A stretch of 64,000 bases of DNA from Bos javanicus (GCF_032452875.1 NC_083885.1:62628425-62692424), one strand, 5' to 3'. Shown: positions 33,901-45,945, counted from the stretch's first letter. The notes: generated from the letters alone by a model not told the origin. A program made the numbers and translations.

Positions 33901-36900
33901 CTTCCCTCACACCTGCCCCCGACTTGCTCAGGGAATCCTGGCTCCTTGAGGCCCTTCTTCCCCGGAGACCCAAGAGCCCGCACCCCCACTGCTTGTTGGA
34001 ACTATGGACCTGCACCCCCAGTCCTTTTCCTCCTCTGGAGACCTAGGAGCCCAGATCTCAAGCTTTAATTTCCTAAACTATTTAACGTTTAAAAGGTCCC
34101 AGTCTGACAGCCAGCAGGGACCAAGACAATTGCTTGAGAGCCTTGGGAAAGCGAGGGTCCAGCCTCCGAGTCTTTATCTCTCTTAGGAGCTCGGAAATAG
34201 TACCACTTTCTAACTCGCCCAGAAACTTGCCCCTTGGCCCCTGAAGTCGCAAGTCTGCTTCCCTGGCTCTCCAAGGTTCCAAGCACCAGATTGAGCTCTT
34301 CTTCAAAACCCAAATGTTCAACTCCCCAGCCTGTTCTCTCCAACACCTAGAACTCTGTCCTCATAGGGACCCAGGAGGGGAGCTTTCCAGGCCCTCGGAA
34401 ACCAAGCCACCTTCTTCCAGATCTTTGGGGATTCAGGGGTCTCTCTCAGATTTACCCACTCCCAGCACCCTCCTCCCTTGGACCCAGAAACTGGGGCCCT
34501 CTCCCTCCCTCCCTGATTCTCCCCCCTCTCCCTGCCCCACCCCTGCCTCATCACCACCTCACCCACCTTCGAAGAACCGGGAAGACAAAAAGAAAAAAGG
34601 GGGAGCGGAGTCAGCACTGGGAGCCCTCAGGACGCACCCCACCTGGACCCCACTGACCCAACTCACCCACTGACACTCACCCATTGACAGCGACCTGGGG
34701 AGCGCTTTGCTGCAGGACATGAGAACAGTAAGTCAGGTGGGACCCGGCTTGCATCCCCGGGATTTCCGGTCACGCCCCCTACCCCCATGTCATCTGGGGG
34801 AGCTTAAGCTTTAGCCTCACCTGCTGGCGCCGCCGCTCGTGCTGTAGCTGTTTCTCCACTGGGTCCTCCCAGGCACGGCCCTGTGGGTCCATGGCTGGGG
34901 GCTCCCAGCCGCTGTAGAACTCAGGTCTGTATGGGGGCCCCTCCTCTGGGGGTAGGTCCACCCTGCAACCAAGGCAAGGGCCGAGGGCTCAGGGATCCTG
35001 AAGGTTTGACTTCAGACAGTCAGTCACTGTCAGTAACTTCATGAAGTTTTCCCCCTTCCCTTTAGCCTTGTTCTAACCCAACAAATGTAATCTTACCTCC
35101 CCCCGCCATTTTTTTAAACCAAGACCTGCCCCTTACTCTAAGCTGCATCCATGACGTCAACTGTATTTGTAAATATCCTGACTACACTCTCTTGAATTTC
35201 ACCTCTGATTTCAAACTGGGTCTCCCACCCCTCTCCCCTAAGTCCAGCATCTAGCTTTGCACCTGCTCCCATGAAGCTGCCAGCTTCCGAAAAGCTGTGC
35301 CCTTTCCAAATCCACAGACCAAACGTTTCCCAAGCCCATCTCTTTGCTATAGCCCTGCTCCATTCCTGGAAGTCTTGCCTTTTATTCCCGTTCGAGCTCT
35401 GGTTCAGTCTCTCTCTCTCTCTTTTTTTTAAATCATGCTACAAAAAACCTCACTACCTAACTTTAAGATTTATTTTTGCAACTTTTTTAAACAGAGAAAG
35501 CAATACTCTCCTTGGGGAAAGGTGAGGGATTGAGAATACAGGTCCTGTGTGCAAATTATGACCCCAGAACCTGGAGGTGATAGGCCTTCCTAGGAGAGAA
35601 ACCACTGGGCACTGCCACACCACCAAAGGGGACAGCTGCTGTCTGAGGCTCAGCAGACTGTTTCACACGACACTCAAAGAGTTTCTGGCCTTTCCTCCAA
35701 TCGGATCGTGACATTTGTCCTAGTCCCACCAAAACTTCAGTTTCTTTGAAGACACCCTCTAGCTAAGCCCCACAACCACCCTTCTCTCCCAACCCCATCT
35801 TTCCAACAGCCACGCCTTTTTCCCAGAGCAGCCCCTAAACCACCCCGCCTCCTGCCTCCTAGCCTGTCCCTCCAATCACCACACTGTCTACCTCCAAGCC
35901 CCGCCCCTAAATTACCACGCCTCCTGCCTCCCAGCCCCGCCCCTGAATCACCGCACCTCCTGCCTCCTAGCCCTTTCCCTCCATCACCACGCCTCTTCTT
36001 CCCAGCCCCGCCCCTAAATCACCGCGCCTCACGCCTCCTAGCCCTTTCCCTCCATCACCACGCCTCTTCTTCCCAGCCCCGCCCCTAAATCACCGCGCCT
36101 CACACCTCCCAGTCCTATCCCTCCAATCACCACGCCCCACCCAGCCCCGCCCCTTAAATGCCACGCCTCCTGCCCCCCAGCCCTGCCCCTTACCCCGGGT
36201 GGGTCCAAGAGTCCCCCAGCGAGGTCCAGAGCGTATTTTCACTTTGAGTGACGTTTTCCCGCAGCAGCTTCACAGCCTCCGAAGTCAGATGCGGCCGCCT
36301 CACGCCGCTGGCCAACTGTGGGCCGCCCAAGGTGTCTATAATCTGGCAGGGGTGCAGGAGTGGGCAGGCCATCAGACCAGCCTGAAGTGGACTCCTGTGC
36401 TGCAGGGCTGAGGCCGGGGGTGTCTCACCATCTGCAGAGGTCCGAACAGGAAGTGCAGCAGCTCCTGGGAGGTGGGGTTGGCGATGTTGCCGCGCAGGCG
36501 GGCCTGAGAGCCGGGGGGGTGCTGGTGTTAGTGCGTGGACACGTGCCACTCGCTATTCCTATCGCCCCCTGAGGCCCCGAGGTGGGTGTGTACTCACCAG
36601 CAGGCTGAAGGCGTACTTGATTTTCTGAAGTACGTCGGTGTACTCGGCCCCTGAGGGCGGCTTGGCCCGCAGCGCCAGGAGGCTCTCTGTGGGTAGGAAG
36701 TCAGGCGCGGTGACGGGGGACGTGCAGACAGCATCAGGCAGGGTCAAAGAGAGAGACAGAGACCCAGTGAGGTCGTGAGGGGGAGTCATACTGGCAGGGG
36801 GTGCAGGGGGAGGCCCGGGGAGAGGGAGGATATTTGGGAGTGGCCCCAGAGGGCCAGGGAGGGGCTGTTCGGGACTGCCGCTGGATGGCGCCCCCTCACC

Positions 36901-39900
36901 CCCAGCTTCCTGGTGCCGGGTCCTGCGGCTGCGCTCTCGTTGCTCCAGCACACGGGTCGCCTCGGCCGACTTCTGCAGCCTGGATACGAAGCTCTCCACA
37001 TCGTCGAACACGTGGTTCAGGATGTCCTGGGGGCCAGGGCAGGGGGATGCATGGGACCCCTGAATCCTAGACCCTCATCCCTCCCCGCCCCACGTCCAAA
37101 GTCCCACAAACCAAGAGCACTGGGGCACACTCCGGCCAGGCCACGACCTCCGATGCTTGACCTTGCCCCATCCTGTCACCACCGGCCACATCCCCAGAAG
37201 TCTGACCGAGGTCCCAGGACCAAGCCCCACCCCCCTGACAGAAGATTCACACCTGCGGTCAGTCCCGCCCCAGGCCCTCGCCCCGCTTCGCTCACCACCT
37301 CCCGCTCCGCCTGCAGACTGGCCAGGTCCGGGCCGCGGGGGCCCAGGTCCGGGGAGGCCGGGTCAGAGCTGGGGCAGACCTCCTCCCGGCTCGGCCTCCA
37401 CGTCTCCTCCGCCTCTGGGATGGGCTCCGCCTGGGGTCGCCCGCGGCCCGCGGCCGGCTGCACTGTGTGGATCGCCGCGCGGAACATCGGGCAATGCGGC
37501 AGGGGCGCGGCCTCTGCGACTGGCGAGGGGTGCTGCTGCGGCTGCATTCGCGTGGCCCTGCGGAGGGACAAGGGCAGGCAGGCTGGGAACACCGAGGGGT
37601 ACAGCGAGCAGAGAATTTCGGGGCTTCAATCTTTCGAATTGTGGTGCTGGAGAAGACTCTTGTGAGTCCCTTGGACAGTAAGGAGATTAAACCAGTCCAT
37701 CCTAAGGAAATCAATCCAGAATATTCTTTGGAAAGACTGATGCTGAAGCTGAAGCTCCAGTCGTTTGGTCACCTGATGCGAAAAGCCGACTCATTAAGAG
37801 ACCCCGATGTTGGGAAAGATTGAAGGCAGGAGAAGGGGACGACAGAGGATGAGATGGTTGGATGGCCTCACTGACTCAATGGACGTGAGTTTGAGCAAAT
37901 TCTGGGAGATAGTGAAGAGCAGGGAACCCTGGCGTGCTGCAATCCATGGGGTCGCAAAGAGTTGGGAGGTATAGGCGACTTGGAGAGGGTTTGACTCTAA
38001 AACTGGCTCTGCTCTAGGCTAGTGGTATCAACCGATTTCTCGGATGGGGAGACTGAAGCCCAAAGAAGGGAGCCGGCCCTCCAGATACCGCCCCGTCATC
38101 TCCTCTCCCCTCCGCTTACAGTCCAGCCGCTTTACCTGAGCGCCGCCGCCCTGCGCTCCCCGCAGCCCGAGCGGTAGTTGTGCAGAGCTCTCTGGATTTC
38201 CTCTCGGATCGACTCCACCTGCCAAGAGCGCAGTCAGGCCACGACCCCGCCCCACCCTACCCCACCCCCTGCCCGCTCAGCGCCGTGCTCCGGGTCGATC
38301 CCTCGGCTCAGCCCTAGATCACGGGTAGTCAGCGCCCGTGCACTGCGTCCACGCGCGCCCACGCCCTGGGCTCACGCCCCTGCCCTAAAACTGTCCCTGC
38401 CCTCGGCCACTGCCTGCCACCACGGAGGCCCCGTCCGGGTGGTACCTCGCGCCTCGACCACACTCACGCCCACACTAGTTCCGGCTGCTCCCAGGACCCC
38501 TCTCTCCGCCTTTGTGTCCGCGCTCTTAGCCTCGGTCTCCGTTCTGCCCGCACCTTCCTTCAGTTCAACCTATCCTCAGCCCCCCACCTCCGTTACAGAA
38601 TTTCTTTCCAGGCCACGCCCCCTCCTAGGCCCCGACCCCGCCTTTGCCCCAGGCCACGCCCCAAGAGTAGAGGGCCCGCCCCATTGGCGGGGGAGCTTCG
38701 GACCCCGCCCCCGGAATCCTCCGGGTGCCTGCCGCGCCCCGGGCTCTGGCCCCGGGCCCGGCTCGCTCACCCCGACACACCGGCCCTGGAAGAAATGCAC
38801 GTCGGGCTGCGCGCGCTCCGGCTCCTGGCACACGAGCAGCAGCAGAGGGCGTTTCTGGCCCGGCGGCCTCACCGTGTCGCACCGCACGATGGCGCTCACA
38901 GGATAGGACTCCAGCTCCTCCTGGAGGGGTGGGGCAGCGGGTAAACTGAGGCCTGGAGCCGCGGAGACTCCAGAGTGACCACGACAGCGGTGCCGGCAGA
39001 AGTAGGCGCTGCGCAGGGCAAACCCCTCCTCCCCCCGGGGGTAGGGCTCATAGATGAGCTGCTGCTGCTGCTGCTAAGTCGCTTCAGTCGTGTCCGACTC
39101 AGTGCGACCCCATAGACGGCAGCCCACCAGGCTCACCCGTCCCTGGGATTCTCCAGGCAAGAACATTGGAGTGGGTTGCCATCTCCTTCTCCAACGCATG
39201 AAAGTTAAAAGTCAAAGTGAAGTCGCTCAGTCGTGTCCAACTCTTAGCGACCTCATGGACTGCAGCCTACCAGGCTCCTCTGTCCATGGGATTTTCCAGG
39301 CAAGAGTACTGGAGTGGGGTGCCATTGCCTTCTCCATAGATGAGCTAGTGAGGCTCAAAAAGGGGGCGAAGCCCCTGACGTCCCTAGGGCCAGGCTCTCG
39401 GTCCAGCCGTTCCTTCCACCCGCGCGCCCCGGGGCACCTTGGAGACCGGGTCCAGCAGCGTGACGTGGCTGGCAGACACGCTCAGCAGCATGTCCTGGGC
39501 CCAGATGCGGCCTTGGCTGTCCATGAGGGCCAGTTTCTGCGAGGCGTCCTCCACCGTGTGTATGGCATCCTCACCCAGGCTGAAGGTTACCAGGTGCTGG
39601 CAGGGGCCACGAAGGAAGCAGTGGGTCCCAGGATGAAGCCGGGTGGGCTGAGGATCCCCCTGGGATCGGCCTTCCACCCCACGACTAACCACACCTCCTC
39701 TGGGAGGCCTTCTCTGAGCACCTGCTCCACCTCCCCCAGTGCCCTCGCTGTGTCTCCCATCCTAAAGACTAACACTCGGGTCTAGCTCTCCCGCAAGACC
39801 CCTTGAAGGCAGGGAATGGTCTGGGTTATATCCAAGTCCTGCTAAGCACCTCTACCCCCATGAGAACACATGTTGCTGCTACTTCTGGACCTTGTCTGAC

Positions 39901-42442
39901 TCCCTACTTAACCGGGATGGCACCTGACTTGTCCCCATGGTCCAAACGTCCAGCACAAGAGCTGGTCCCGAGGAGAAGTTGGCAGATGAAAGTGGAATTG
40001 AGTTCTTCCACCGCAGACCCAAGGCAAGGTAGAAGAAATCCACTTTGCAGAGAAGCAAACTGAGTTCCCCAAGTTAATGCTGCTTGGAGGTGAGCTGCTT
40101 TCAACACCCCCATCTCCTCAGGCCTGCCTTTCCTCCCACAAGGCTACTCGCGGCAACAAAGACCCCAGACTCACATTGACTTCATTGGTGGAAAAGTCGG
40201 ACATAACCTCAATGGAGTAGCGCTTTCTCTGTTCTGCAGGGGTGAAGGGGAATAGCTGCAGGAGACCCAGCCCCCAGCCCCTCCCCCAGACCCGGGAGCC
40301 CCAGCCCCTAGCCCCTCCCCCAGACCCAGGAGCCCCAGCCCCCAGCCCCTCCCCCTAGATCTAGGCGGCCTGCCCCCAGCCCCTCCCCCATCAGACCCAG
40401 GATTTGGGTCTTCAGTTACCTCGTCCCTCAGACCTAGTTTCTCTTGGCCTGGGGTTTCTTGGCCCCTAAACTCACCATAGATAGACTTGGCACTCTGTTT
40501 GAGAGAAGCTTCTGGGCTGTGAAGGAAAAGAGGGGTGAGAGGGGCTGGGGGAACTCTTAGCGTATGGTGGGGGTTCTGATTGCCAGGCAGAGCCTGCGAG
40601 AGCAGTGGAGAGCCACGGAGGATTTTGAGCAGCAAGGCAGAGCCAGCGCTGGACTTTAATAAGACAAGCATGGCAGTGGTACTGGGTGTGTGGTCTCCAC
40701 TGTCACCCAGACCTGGATTTGAATCCCCTATTAGGTCCTGCTTTACCATAAGATCCCGGTTGGGGTGGGGGGAGGTGGAGAGACAATCTCTCCTGCCTCA
40801 GTTTCTCAGGGGTGAGCTACCCACAGCCTCCATCCAGTAGGGCTGCTGGGTGAATTCAATGAGATGATGCAGTTGGAGCATTTTGCAGACTCTCCTATAG
40901 TCGGACAGGACAGCACGCATGCACTATATCAATGAAGACCACATTCTTACATTATTACGATCATGCAAACTGCTTAACACACAGTTGCTCCAGAAATGGA
41001 CTTTTTTTTTTTAAGCTGTGCTGTATCACATGGCTTGCAGGATCTCAGTTCCCAGACCAGGCATTGAACCCAGGCCTTGGCAGTGAAAGCACCAAATCCT
41101 AACCACAGGCTGTGGCCACTGATGCAAAGAGCCAAGTCATTAGAAAAGACCCTGATGCTGGGAAAGATTGAGGGCAGGAGGAGAAGGGGGCGACAGAGGA
41201 TGAGATGGTTGGATGGCATCACTGACTCAGTGGACATGAGTTTGAGCAAACTCCAGGAGTTGGTGATGGACAGGGAGGCCTGGTGTGCTGCAGTCCATGG
41301 GGTCAAAAAAGAGTCGGACATGACTTAGTGACTGAACAACAGGTATTGGGAGTAGCTGGGAAGTTATCTTCTTCCCCTTCTACCCCCATGGGCCCTTTCC
41401 AGCCAAAACCTGTCCTCAACCTCCTCTTCAAGGTCACTTTCTGCTAGAAGAATTCTTGAATCCCATTTGCCCAGATATAATAGAAGCTCAGAGCTTGACT
41501 GGGGTCAGGGATGAGAGCCGAAGGATGAGAAACCCTTTCAGTCAAACCTCTGCTCCTCATCCTGCTTTGGTCAGTCAAATCTCCCCACAATTTGATTATC
41601 TCTGGGCTGGAGAAATCATTCCTTTACATCTCCCAGACACCTGTTTCCATGCTTCTCTGTCTTTCTCCCTGGTCACTCCAGGAGACTTGACCCTTCATTA
41701 TAAACAGCCCAGGGCTTCCCAGGTTATCACTTGGTAAAGAACCAGCCTGCCAATGCAGGAGACACAGGAAACACACGTTTGATCTCCTGGGTTGGGAAGA
41801 TCCCCTGGAGGAGGAAATGGCAACCCACCCCAGTGTTCTTGCCTGGAGAATCCCATGGACAGAGGAGCCTGGCGGGCTACAGTTCATGGGGTCACAAAGA
41901 GTCAGACAAGACTGAGCATGCAGGAACTTGGCACTAGGTCAATGTTTAATAAGATAACAATTGGGAATTCCCTGGCAGTCCACTGGTTAGGACTCAGTGC
42001 TTCTACTGCTGGGGCAAGGGTTCAATCCCTGGTCGGGGAACTAAGATCTCACAAGCCACGCAATGTGGCTAAATAAGTTAAAAAAAAAAAAAATCAGATA
42101 ACAGCAGCCGCCATAGTGGTTCCTATGAGCTGAGCACCCGCTGTTGGTTAGACAGCCGAGTCTTGCACGTGTGTTATCCTGTCAAGCTCTCGAAATCACC
42201 CGTTTCACAGAGGAGGGACTGAGGTTTGAGGAGGTGATGTCTTTTGTTGGGGCCACACCACTGCTGAAGGCTGGCAATGGGCTTTGAACCCAGGTCTGTC
42301 TGATTGGCAGAGGGAGGGAGGCAGCTCAGAGGCTTCCAAGTGTCCAGCCCTGGGCTGCTGTAAATGCCACCTGTGGGTGTGGATGGAGGGTGGGGGCTGG
42401 GGGCCTGGCAGACAGGGGTACTTACCCAGAGGTGGTGCTCAT
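30980..42442 (-). CDS. EPS8L1: EPS8-like protein 1, complete coding region
   Basis: 19 coding exons on the minus strand: 42442-42426 (ATG), 40516-40476, 40233-40175, 39596-39438, 38920-38771, 38218-38136, 37557-37296, 37026-36900, 36686-36598, 36503-36429, 36342-36194, 34962-34821, 34709-34681, 32751-32622, 32529-32416, 32215-31987, 31811-31631, 31282-31150, 31066-30980 (TGA 30982-30980). The total is 2256 nt, or 751 residues, with all phases matching. EPS8-family adaptors link receptor and Ras/Rac signalling (with ABI1 and SOS1) to actin remodelling at ruffles. Domains: N-terminal PTB about 35-165 (HTVEDASQKLALMDSQGRIW); SH3 about 479-532 (WVLCNYDFQARNSSELSV, then RKWWKVQDQRGQEGYVPYNI); a Pro/Ala-rich linker about 545-600; and a C-terminal SAM-like actin-binding effector region about 650-751. 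Donors after 39438 (GTGCCC) and 32622 (GTTAGA) are weak but give conserved junctions. The gene converges with PPP1R12C. Confidence 0.96.
32335..32412 (-). repeat. Decayed 36-bp-family units, EPS8L1 intron
   Basis: 'cctcttccctcaggacccagg' type units, C-rich on plus, hence G-rich in the EPS8L1 sense strand. They abut the donor at 32416. Confidence 0.5.
33010..33370. mobile_element. Old MIR-type remnants in an EPS8L1 intron
   Basis: Fragments such as 'ttattgagcatctgctatgtactgggct' and 'attatctccattttacagga'. Exact family and ends uncertain. Confidence 0.5.
35880..36188 (-). repeat. Minisatellite of about 35/70 bp with repeated GC boxes, ending at an EPS8L1 splice donor
   Basis: Units of 'agccccgcccctaaatcacc' and 'ccacgcctc' recur. 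A 70-bp dimer starting CCCAGCCCCGCCCC is cleanly doubled around 35998-36067 and 36068 onward. The array stops about five bases from exon 36342-36194, inside the intron on its donor side, and is G-rich in EPS8L1 RNA. Confidence 0.85.
37627..37975 (+). mobile_element. BovB LINE 3' fragment
   Basis: Reads like the C-terminal BovB coding end and tail (FRIVVLEKTLVSPLDSKEI; 'gggtcgcaaagagttgg'). Sits in an EPS8L1 intron, antisense to the gene. Confidence 0.85.
39061..39335 (-). mobile_element. Bov-A2 SINE with perfect target-site duplication
   Basis: ATAGATGAGCT flanks it at 39050-39060 and 39336-39346. Sense-oriented in an EPS8L1 intron, starting (GCT)n on plus. Confidence 0.93.
40256..40410 (-). 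repeat. 36-bp-family minisatellite, EPS8L1 intron
   Basis: Four to five units 'agcccctcccccagacccgg' on plus; G-rich in the EPS8L1 sense strand. Begins 23 bases upstream of an exon (40233). Confidence 0.8.
40670..40880 (+). mobile_element. MIR SINE remnant
   Basis: 'acctggatttgaatcccctattaggtcctgcttta' and 'aattcaatgagatgatgcag' follow the MIR pattern. Confidence 0.55.
41005..41110 (-). mobile_element. CHR-type SINE, truncated
   Basis: 'aggatctcagttcccagacc' and 'aaatcctaaccaca' are minus-strand CHR text; its head is cut off by the next element. Confidence 0.75.
41112..41345 (+). mobile_element. BovB LINE 3' end
   Basis: Last part of the BovB frame (SLEKTLMLGKIEGRRRRGRQ) and the tail 'gagtcggacatgacttagtg'. 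Confidence 0.88.
41715..41925 (+). mobile_element. Bov-tA SINE
   Basis: tRNA-like head 'gcttcccaggttatcacttg' followed by a BovA body ending 'agtcagacaagactgagc'. Confidence 0.85.
41963..42093 (+). mobile_element. CHR-type SINE with poly(A)
   Basis: 'gggaattccctggcagtcca' head and A run at 42080-42093. Confidence 0.85.
42120..42300. mobile_element. MIR-type remnant
   Basis: 'gagctgagcacccgctg', 'tttcacagaggagggactgaggttt' and 'tttgaacccaggtctgtctg' follow the MIR pattern. It lies just upstream of the EPS8L1 ATG exon donor. Confidence 0.6.
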
Positions 42443-42477
42443 GGTGCCGAAAAAGGCGGCTCCTGGCACCCGGAGCC
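42426..42477 (-). other. EPS8L1: EPS8L1 exon carrying the start codon (with probable 5' UTR)
   Basis: On the minus strand an acceptor (cttccag) ends at 42478. It is followed by a short leader and ATG at 42442-42440, then MSTTSG, and a donor GTAAGT after 42426. The N-terminus matches the start of human EPS8L1 (MSTATGPEA) by memory. A second AG inside the leader could also serve as acceptor. Confidence 0.65.
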
Positions 42478-42535
42478 CTGGAAGCCGGCAAAAGGATGAG
42501 GGCTGACGTGACCACAGGACCTGAATACCGGCCTC

Positions 42536-43097
42536 AGCCCCTCCTCCCTCAGACCCAGATTCCAAGCCCCCAGGCCCTTGCCCCTCAGACCAGGAATCTG
42601 GGCCTACAGGCCCTCCTCCCTTAGACCAGGAGTCCAGGCCCCCGGCCCCTCCTCCCTTAGACCCGGGGATCCAGACCCCAGGCCCCTCCTCCCTTAGACC
42701 CGGGGGACCAGACCCCCGGCCCCTTCTCGCTTAGACCCGGGGGTCCAGGCCCCCGCCCCTCCTCCCTTAGACCCGGGGGTCCAGACCCCTCGCCCCTCCT
42801 CCCTTAGACCCGGGGGACCAGACCCCCGGCCCCTTCTCGCTTAGACCCGGGGGTCCAGGCCCCCGCCCCTCCTCCCTTAGACCCGGGGGTCCAGGCCCCC
42901 GCCCCTCCTCCCTTAGACCCGGGGGTCCAGGTCCCCGCCCCTCCTCCCTTAGACCCGGGGTCCAGACCCCCGGCCCCTCTTCCCTTAGACCCGGGGGTCC
43001 AGACCCCTCGCCCCTCCTCCCTTAGACCCGGGGGTCCAGACCCCTCGCCCCTCCTCCCTCAGACCCGGGGGTCCAGGCCCCCGCCCCTCCTCCCTAG
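42536..43097 (-). repeat. 36-bp minisatellite array, about 15 units, EPS8L1 first intron
   Basis: Plus-strand unit core TTAGACCCGGGGGTCCAGGC followed by CCCCGCCCCTCCTCCC. Left units are more decayed. A two-unit block (GGACCAGACCCCCGGCCCCT variant then the standard unit) occurs twice, showing higher-order duplication. Each ACCCGGGGGT core is partly palindromic. Confidence 0.95.
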
Positions 43098-43125
43098 GAC
43101 CGAGATGTCTCCCAGTCCCCCTCAC

Positions 43126-43330
43126 CTGCCGGTCTGTCTCTGACAGGCCGAGGCGCTGCTCTCCCTCCGCCGCGGCCTGTCCTTCCTGTCCCTCCCAGGC
43201 CCTCCCCCTCCGCATACCTGAGCGCTCCCTCGGCACAGCCTCCTGGAGCGGCCCTGGGCGGGGCGGGACTCCGGGGCGGCGGCGGGGAGCCGGCACTGTC
43301 TCCATCACAACAGGAGAACAGCCCCAGCAA
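43126..43330 (-). promoter_or_regulatory. EPS8L1: Probable EPS8L1 non-coding first exon and CpG-rich promoter
   Basis: The minus strand has a good donor (CAG|GTGAGG) at 43126/43125, preceded by GC- and CpG-rich sequence up to about 43330. This fits an untranslated first exon spliced over the minisatellite at 42536-43097 to the ATG exon. No transcript evidence is available here, so the 5' boundary is a guess. Confidence 0.45.
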
Positions 43331-44199
43331 TGTGGCGCCAGAAACCCCGCTCCGACTTCCCCTGGTACCTCTGTGAAGCTAATTGCCACTTGTTCATGGT
43401 CAATGTGCAGAGTGGGCTTTGAACCTGGGGCCCACCTTTCTAATCCCAGGGCTGAGGTCCATCCGTGCTCCGTGCTCACCTCCTTCTGGGGTTTCTGTCT
43501 CCACTGGTGCCCTCAGCCCTCTTCCCTCTTCTTTTGAAAACTTCCCTCGATAATTCCAATGACGATGATAGCTAAGATTCAGTGCCCAGCACGACTCCAA
43601 GAGTATCACAAAATTAACAGACTCCTCTGGCATGAAATCTTTTCCCTCTGTGCCACGGTCCCCACGGACTGAGTTGTACACCCACTTCTTCCCCGAACCC
43701 AGTGAGGTTCAGTGCTGGGGTGGCTCCATTTCACAGATGAGAAAACTGAGGCTCACAAGGGCTTGGAGACTTGCTCATAGTTATACATGCAGTAGGTGTC
43801 TTCCTAGCGTCTTGCTCCCTGCTCTAGTCTCCATGAACAGATCCGGTAGACGCCTGAGTCAGCTCAAGTCACTCCCCTCTCAAAAGACTTGGGTGGCTCC
43901 CTGTTTCTCTGGATAGAAGAGAAGACTTTCTAGTATACCTTCCTTTGCTCTTAGAGCACCCAGGTGCCATTCTGCCTCAGGGCCTTTGCATTTGCTGTGC
44001 TGTTTTCCTGGAATGCTTTTCTTGTATCCTCAGGGCTTACTCTCCCACCTTCTTCAGGTCTTGGGTTGAATAACATCACATCAAAGAGCCCTGGCTGGCC
44101 ACCTCTGACCCCTCCCCCCCTTCAGAGTCTCTTCTTCCTAGACCAACACATACTTTTTCTCCAGATCATTTATCACCCTCTAACACACTATATTGTTTT

Positions 44200-44745
44200 T
44201 CAGCTGCTAAGTCGTGTCCGACTCTTTGCGACTGCATGGACTGCAGCACATCAGGCTTTTCTGTCCTTCACTATCTCTTGGAGTTTGCTCAAACTCATGT
44301 CCATTGTGTCAGTGATGTTATCTAACCATCTCATCCTCTGCTGCCTCCTTCTCCTCCTTCTTGCAGTCTTTCCCAGCATCAGAGTCTTTTCCAAGGAGTC
44401 AGTTCTTTGCATTAGGTGGCCAAAGTATTGGAGTTTCAGTTTCAGCATCAGTTCTTCCAATGAATATTCAGGACTGATTTCCTTTAGGATGGAGTAGTCT
44501 GATCTCCTTGTAGTCCAAGGGACTCTCAAGAGTCTTCTCCAACACACAGTTCAAAAGCATCAGTTCTTCGGTGGTAAGCTTTCTTTATGGTCCAACTCTC
44601 ACATCTATACATGACTACTGGAAAAACCATAGCTTTGACTATACAGAACTTTGTTGGCAAAGTGATGTCTCTGCTTTTTAATACTCTGTCTAGGTTGGTC
44701 ATAGCTTTTCTTCCAAGGAGCAAGCATCTTTTAATTTCATAATTA
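44200..44745 (-). mobile_element. BovB LINE 3' part, broken
   Basis: Minus-strand segments RVPWTTRRSDYSILKEISPE and LKSRDITLPTKFCIVKAM lie in different frames. The element starts at the tail near 44200. Confidence 0.88.
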
Positions 44746-44989
44746 TTGTATGTTCAGTCCCCTAGTCTACCTGCAGCTTATAGAATAGGATTTTGTGTGT
44801 AATAAGTGCTGGAGTCACATGTGCTGAATTAATGCACTTTTGTATTTGGTACACTTCTGTTCATTATTGCTTCAGTGAACGCATGCTGACCCCACAAACT
44901 ATACTAAGTGAGGCTGGAAACCAGAGAAGGCACATCCTTGTCCCGGATTGATGGGGAGGAAATAACAGAGAGAAAGAGAGATAATACAT

Positions 44990-45240
44990 ATGGAATTATG
45001 GTAAAGAGCCCAGGTAGGTGTGGATTCCAGTCCTGCCTATGCCACTTAATCACTTTGGTAATACTTATTTTATGCTTATATCTTCTGCTGAATATGCGGT
45101 GTGGGTTTGTATAAACCTCACAACATCTTATGAAAAGGGTTTGATTATCCCCATTTTATACATGAAGAAACTGAGGCATATTCAAGTCATTTGTCTATGA
45201 TCCCACAGCTAATAAGTGGTGGAGATGGTTGAACTCAGAC
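44990..45240 (+). mobile_element. MIR SINE remnant
   Basis: 'ccagtcctgcctatgccacttaatcac' and 'ccccattttatacatgaagaaactgagg' are MIR text. Confidence 0.65.
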
Positions 45241-45249
45241 CACACAGTT

Positions 45250-45507
45250 TATTTATTTATTATTTATTCCTTTCTTTCTGGCCGAGCTGGGTCATTGTTG
45301 CTGGGCAGGTTTTTCTCTAGTTGTGGCGAGTGAGGGCTTCTCTCAAGTTGCAGTGCCTGGACTTATGTTGCAGAGCCCCAGCTCCTGGGCTCACGTGCTT
45401 AGCTGCCCCAGGGCATGTGGGATCTTCCTGAAGCAGGGATTGAACCCATGTCTCATGCACTGGCCGGCGGATTCTTAACCACTGGACCACCAGTGAAGTC
45501 CAGACAT
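45250..45507 (-). mobile_element. CHR-type SINE (long form)
   Basis: Minus-strand head 'ggacttcactggtggtccag', tRNA-like middle, long tail side at 45250. Confidence 0.8.
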
Positions 45508-45666
45508 ACAATTTAGGCCCGGCATCCTTTGTTGCTACTCTGTGTCACCAGCTCATGGTCTGGCCCCGTTTCAGCTGTGTGGCCCTGGGCAAATTACCTA
45601 ACCTCTCAGTGCCTCAGCACCGCCCCCACCCCCAACTGTAAAATGGGGATCACAGCTTTGGGAGGA

Positions 45667-45945
45667 TGTAGTGGAGAAGGCAATGGCACCCCACTCCAGT
45701 ACTCTTGCCTGGAAAAATCCCATGGATGGAGGAGCCTGGTAGGCTACAGTCCATGGGGTCGCTAAGAGTCGGACACGACTGAGCGACTTCCCTTTCACTT
45801 TTCACTTTTCACTTTCATGCATTGGAGAAGGAAATGGCAACCCACTCCAGTATTCTTGCCTGGAGAATCCCGGGGATGGGGGAGCCTGGTGGGCTTCCAT
45901 CTATGGGGTCTCACAGAGTCGGACACGACTGAAGCCACTTAGCAG
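45667..45945 (+). mobile_element. Bov-A2 SINE
   Basis: Two BovA monomers with the CACTTTTCACTTTTCACTTT joint, ending 'agccacttagcagcag'. Confidence 0.9.

Noticed and set aside
42536..43097. CRISPR-like regular repeats
   Set aside because: Units are directly tandem without unique spacers, in a mammalian intron: a minisatellite.
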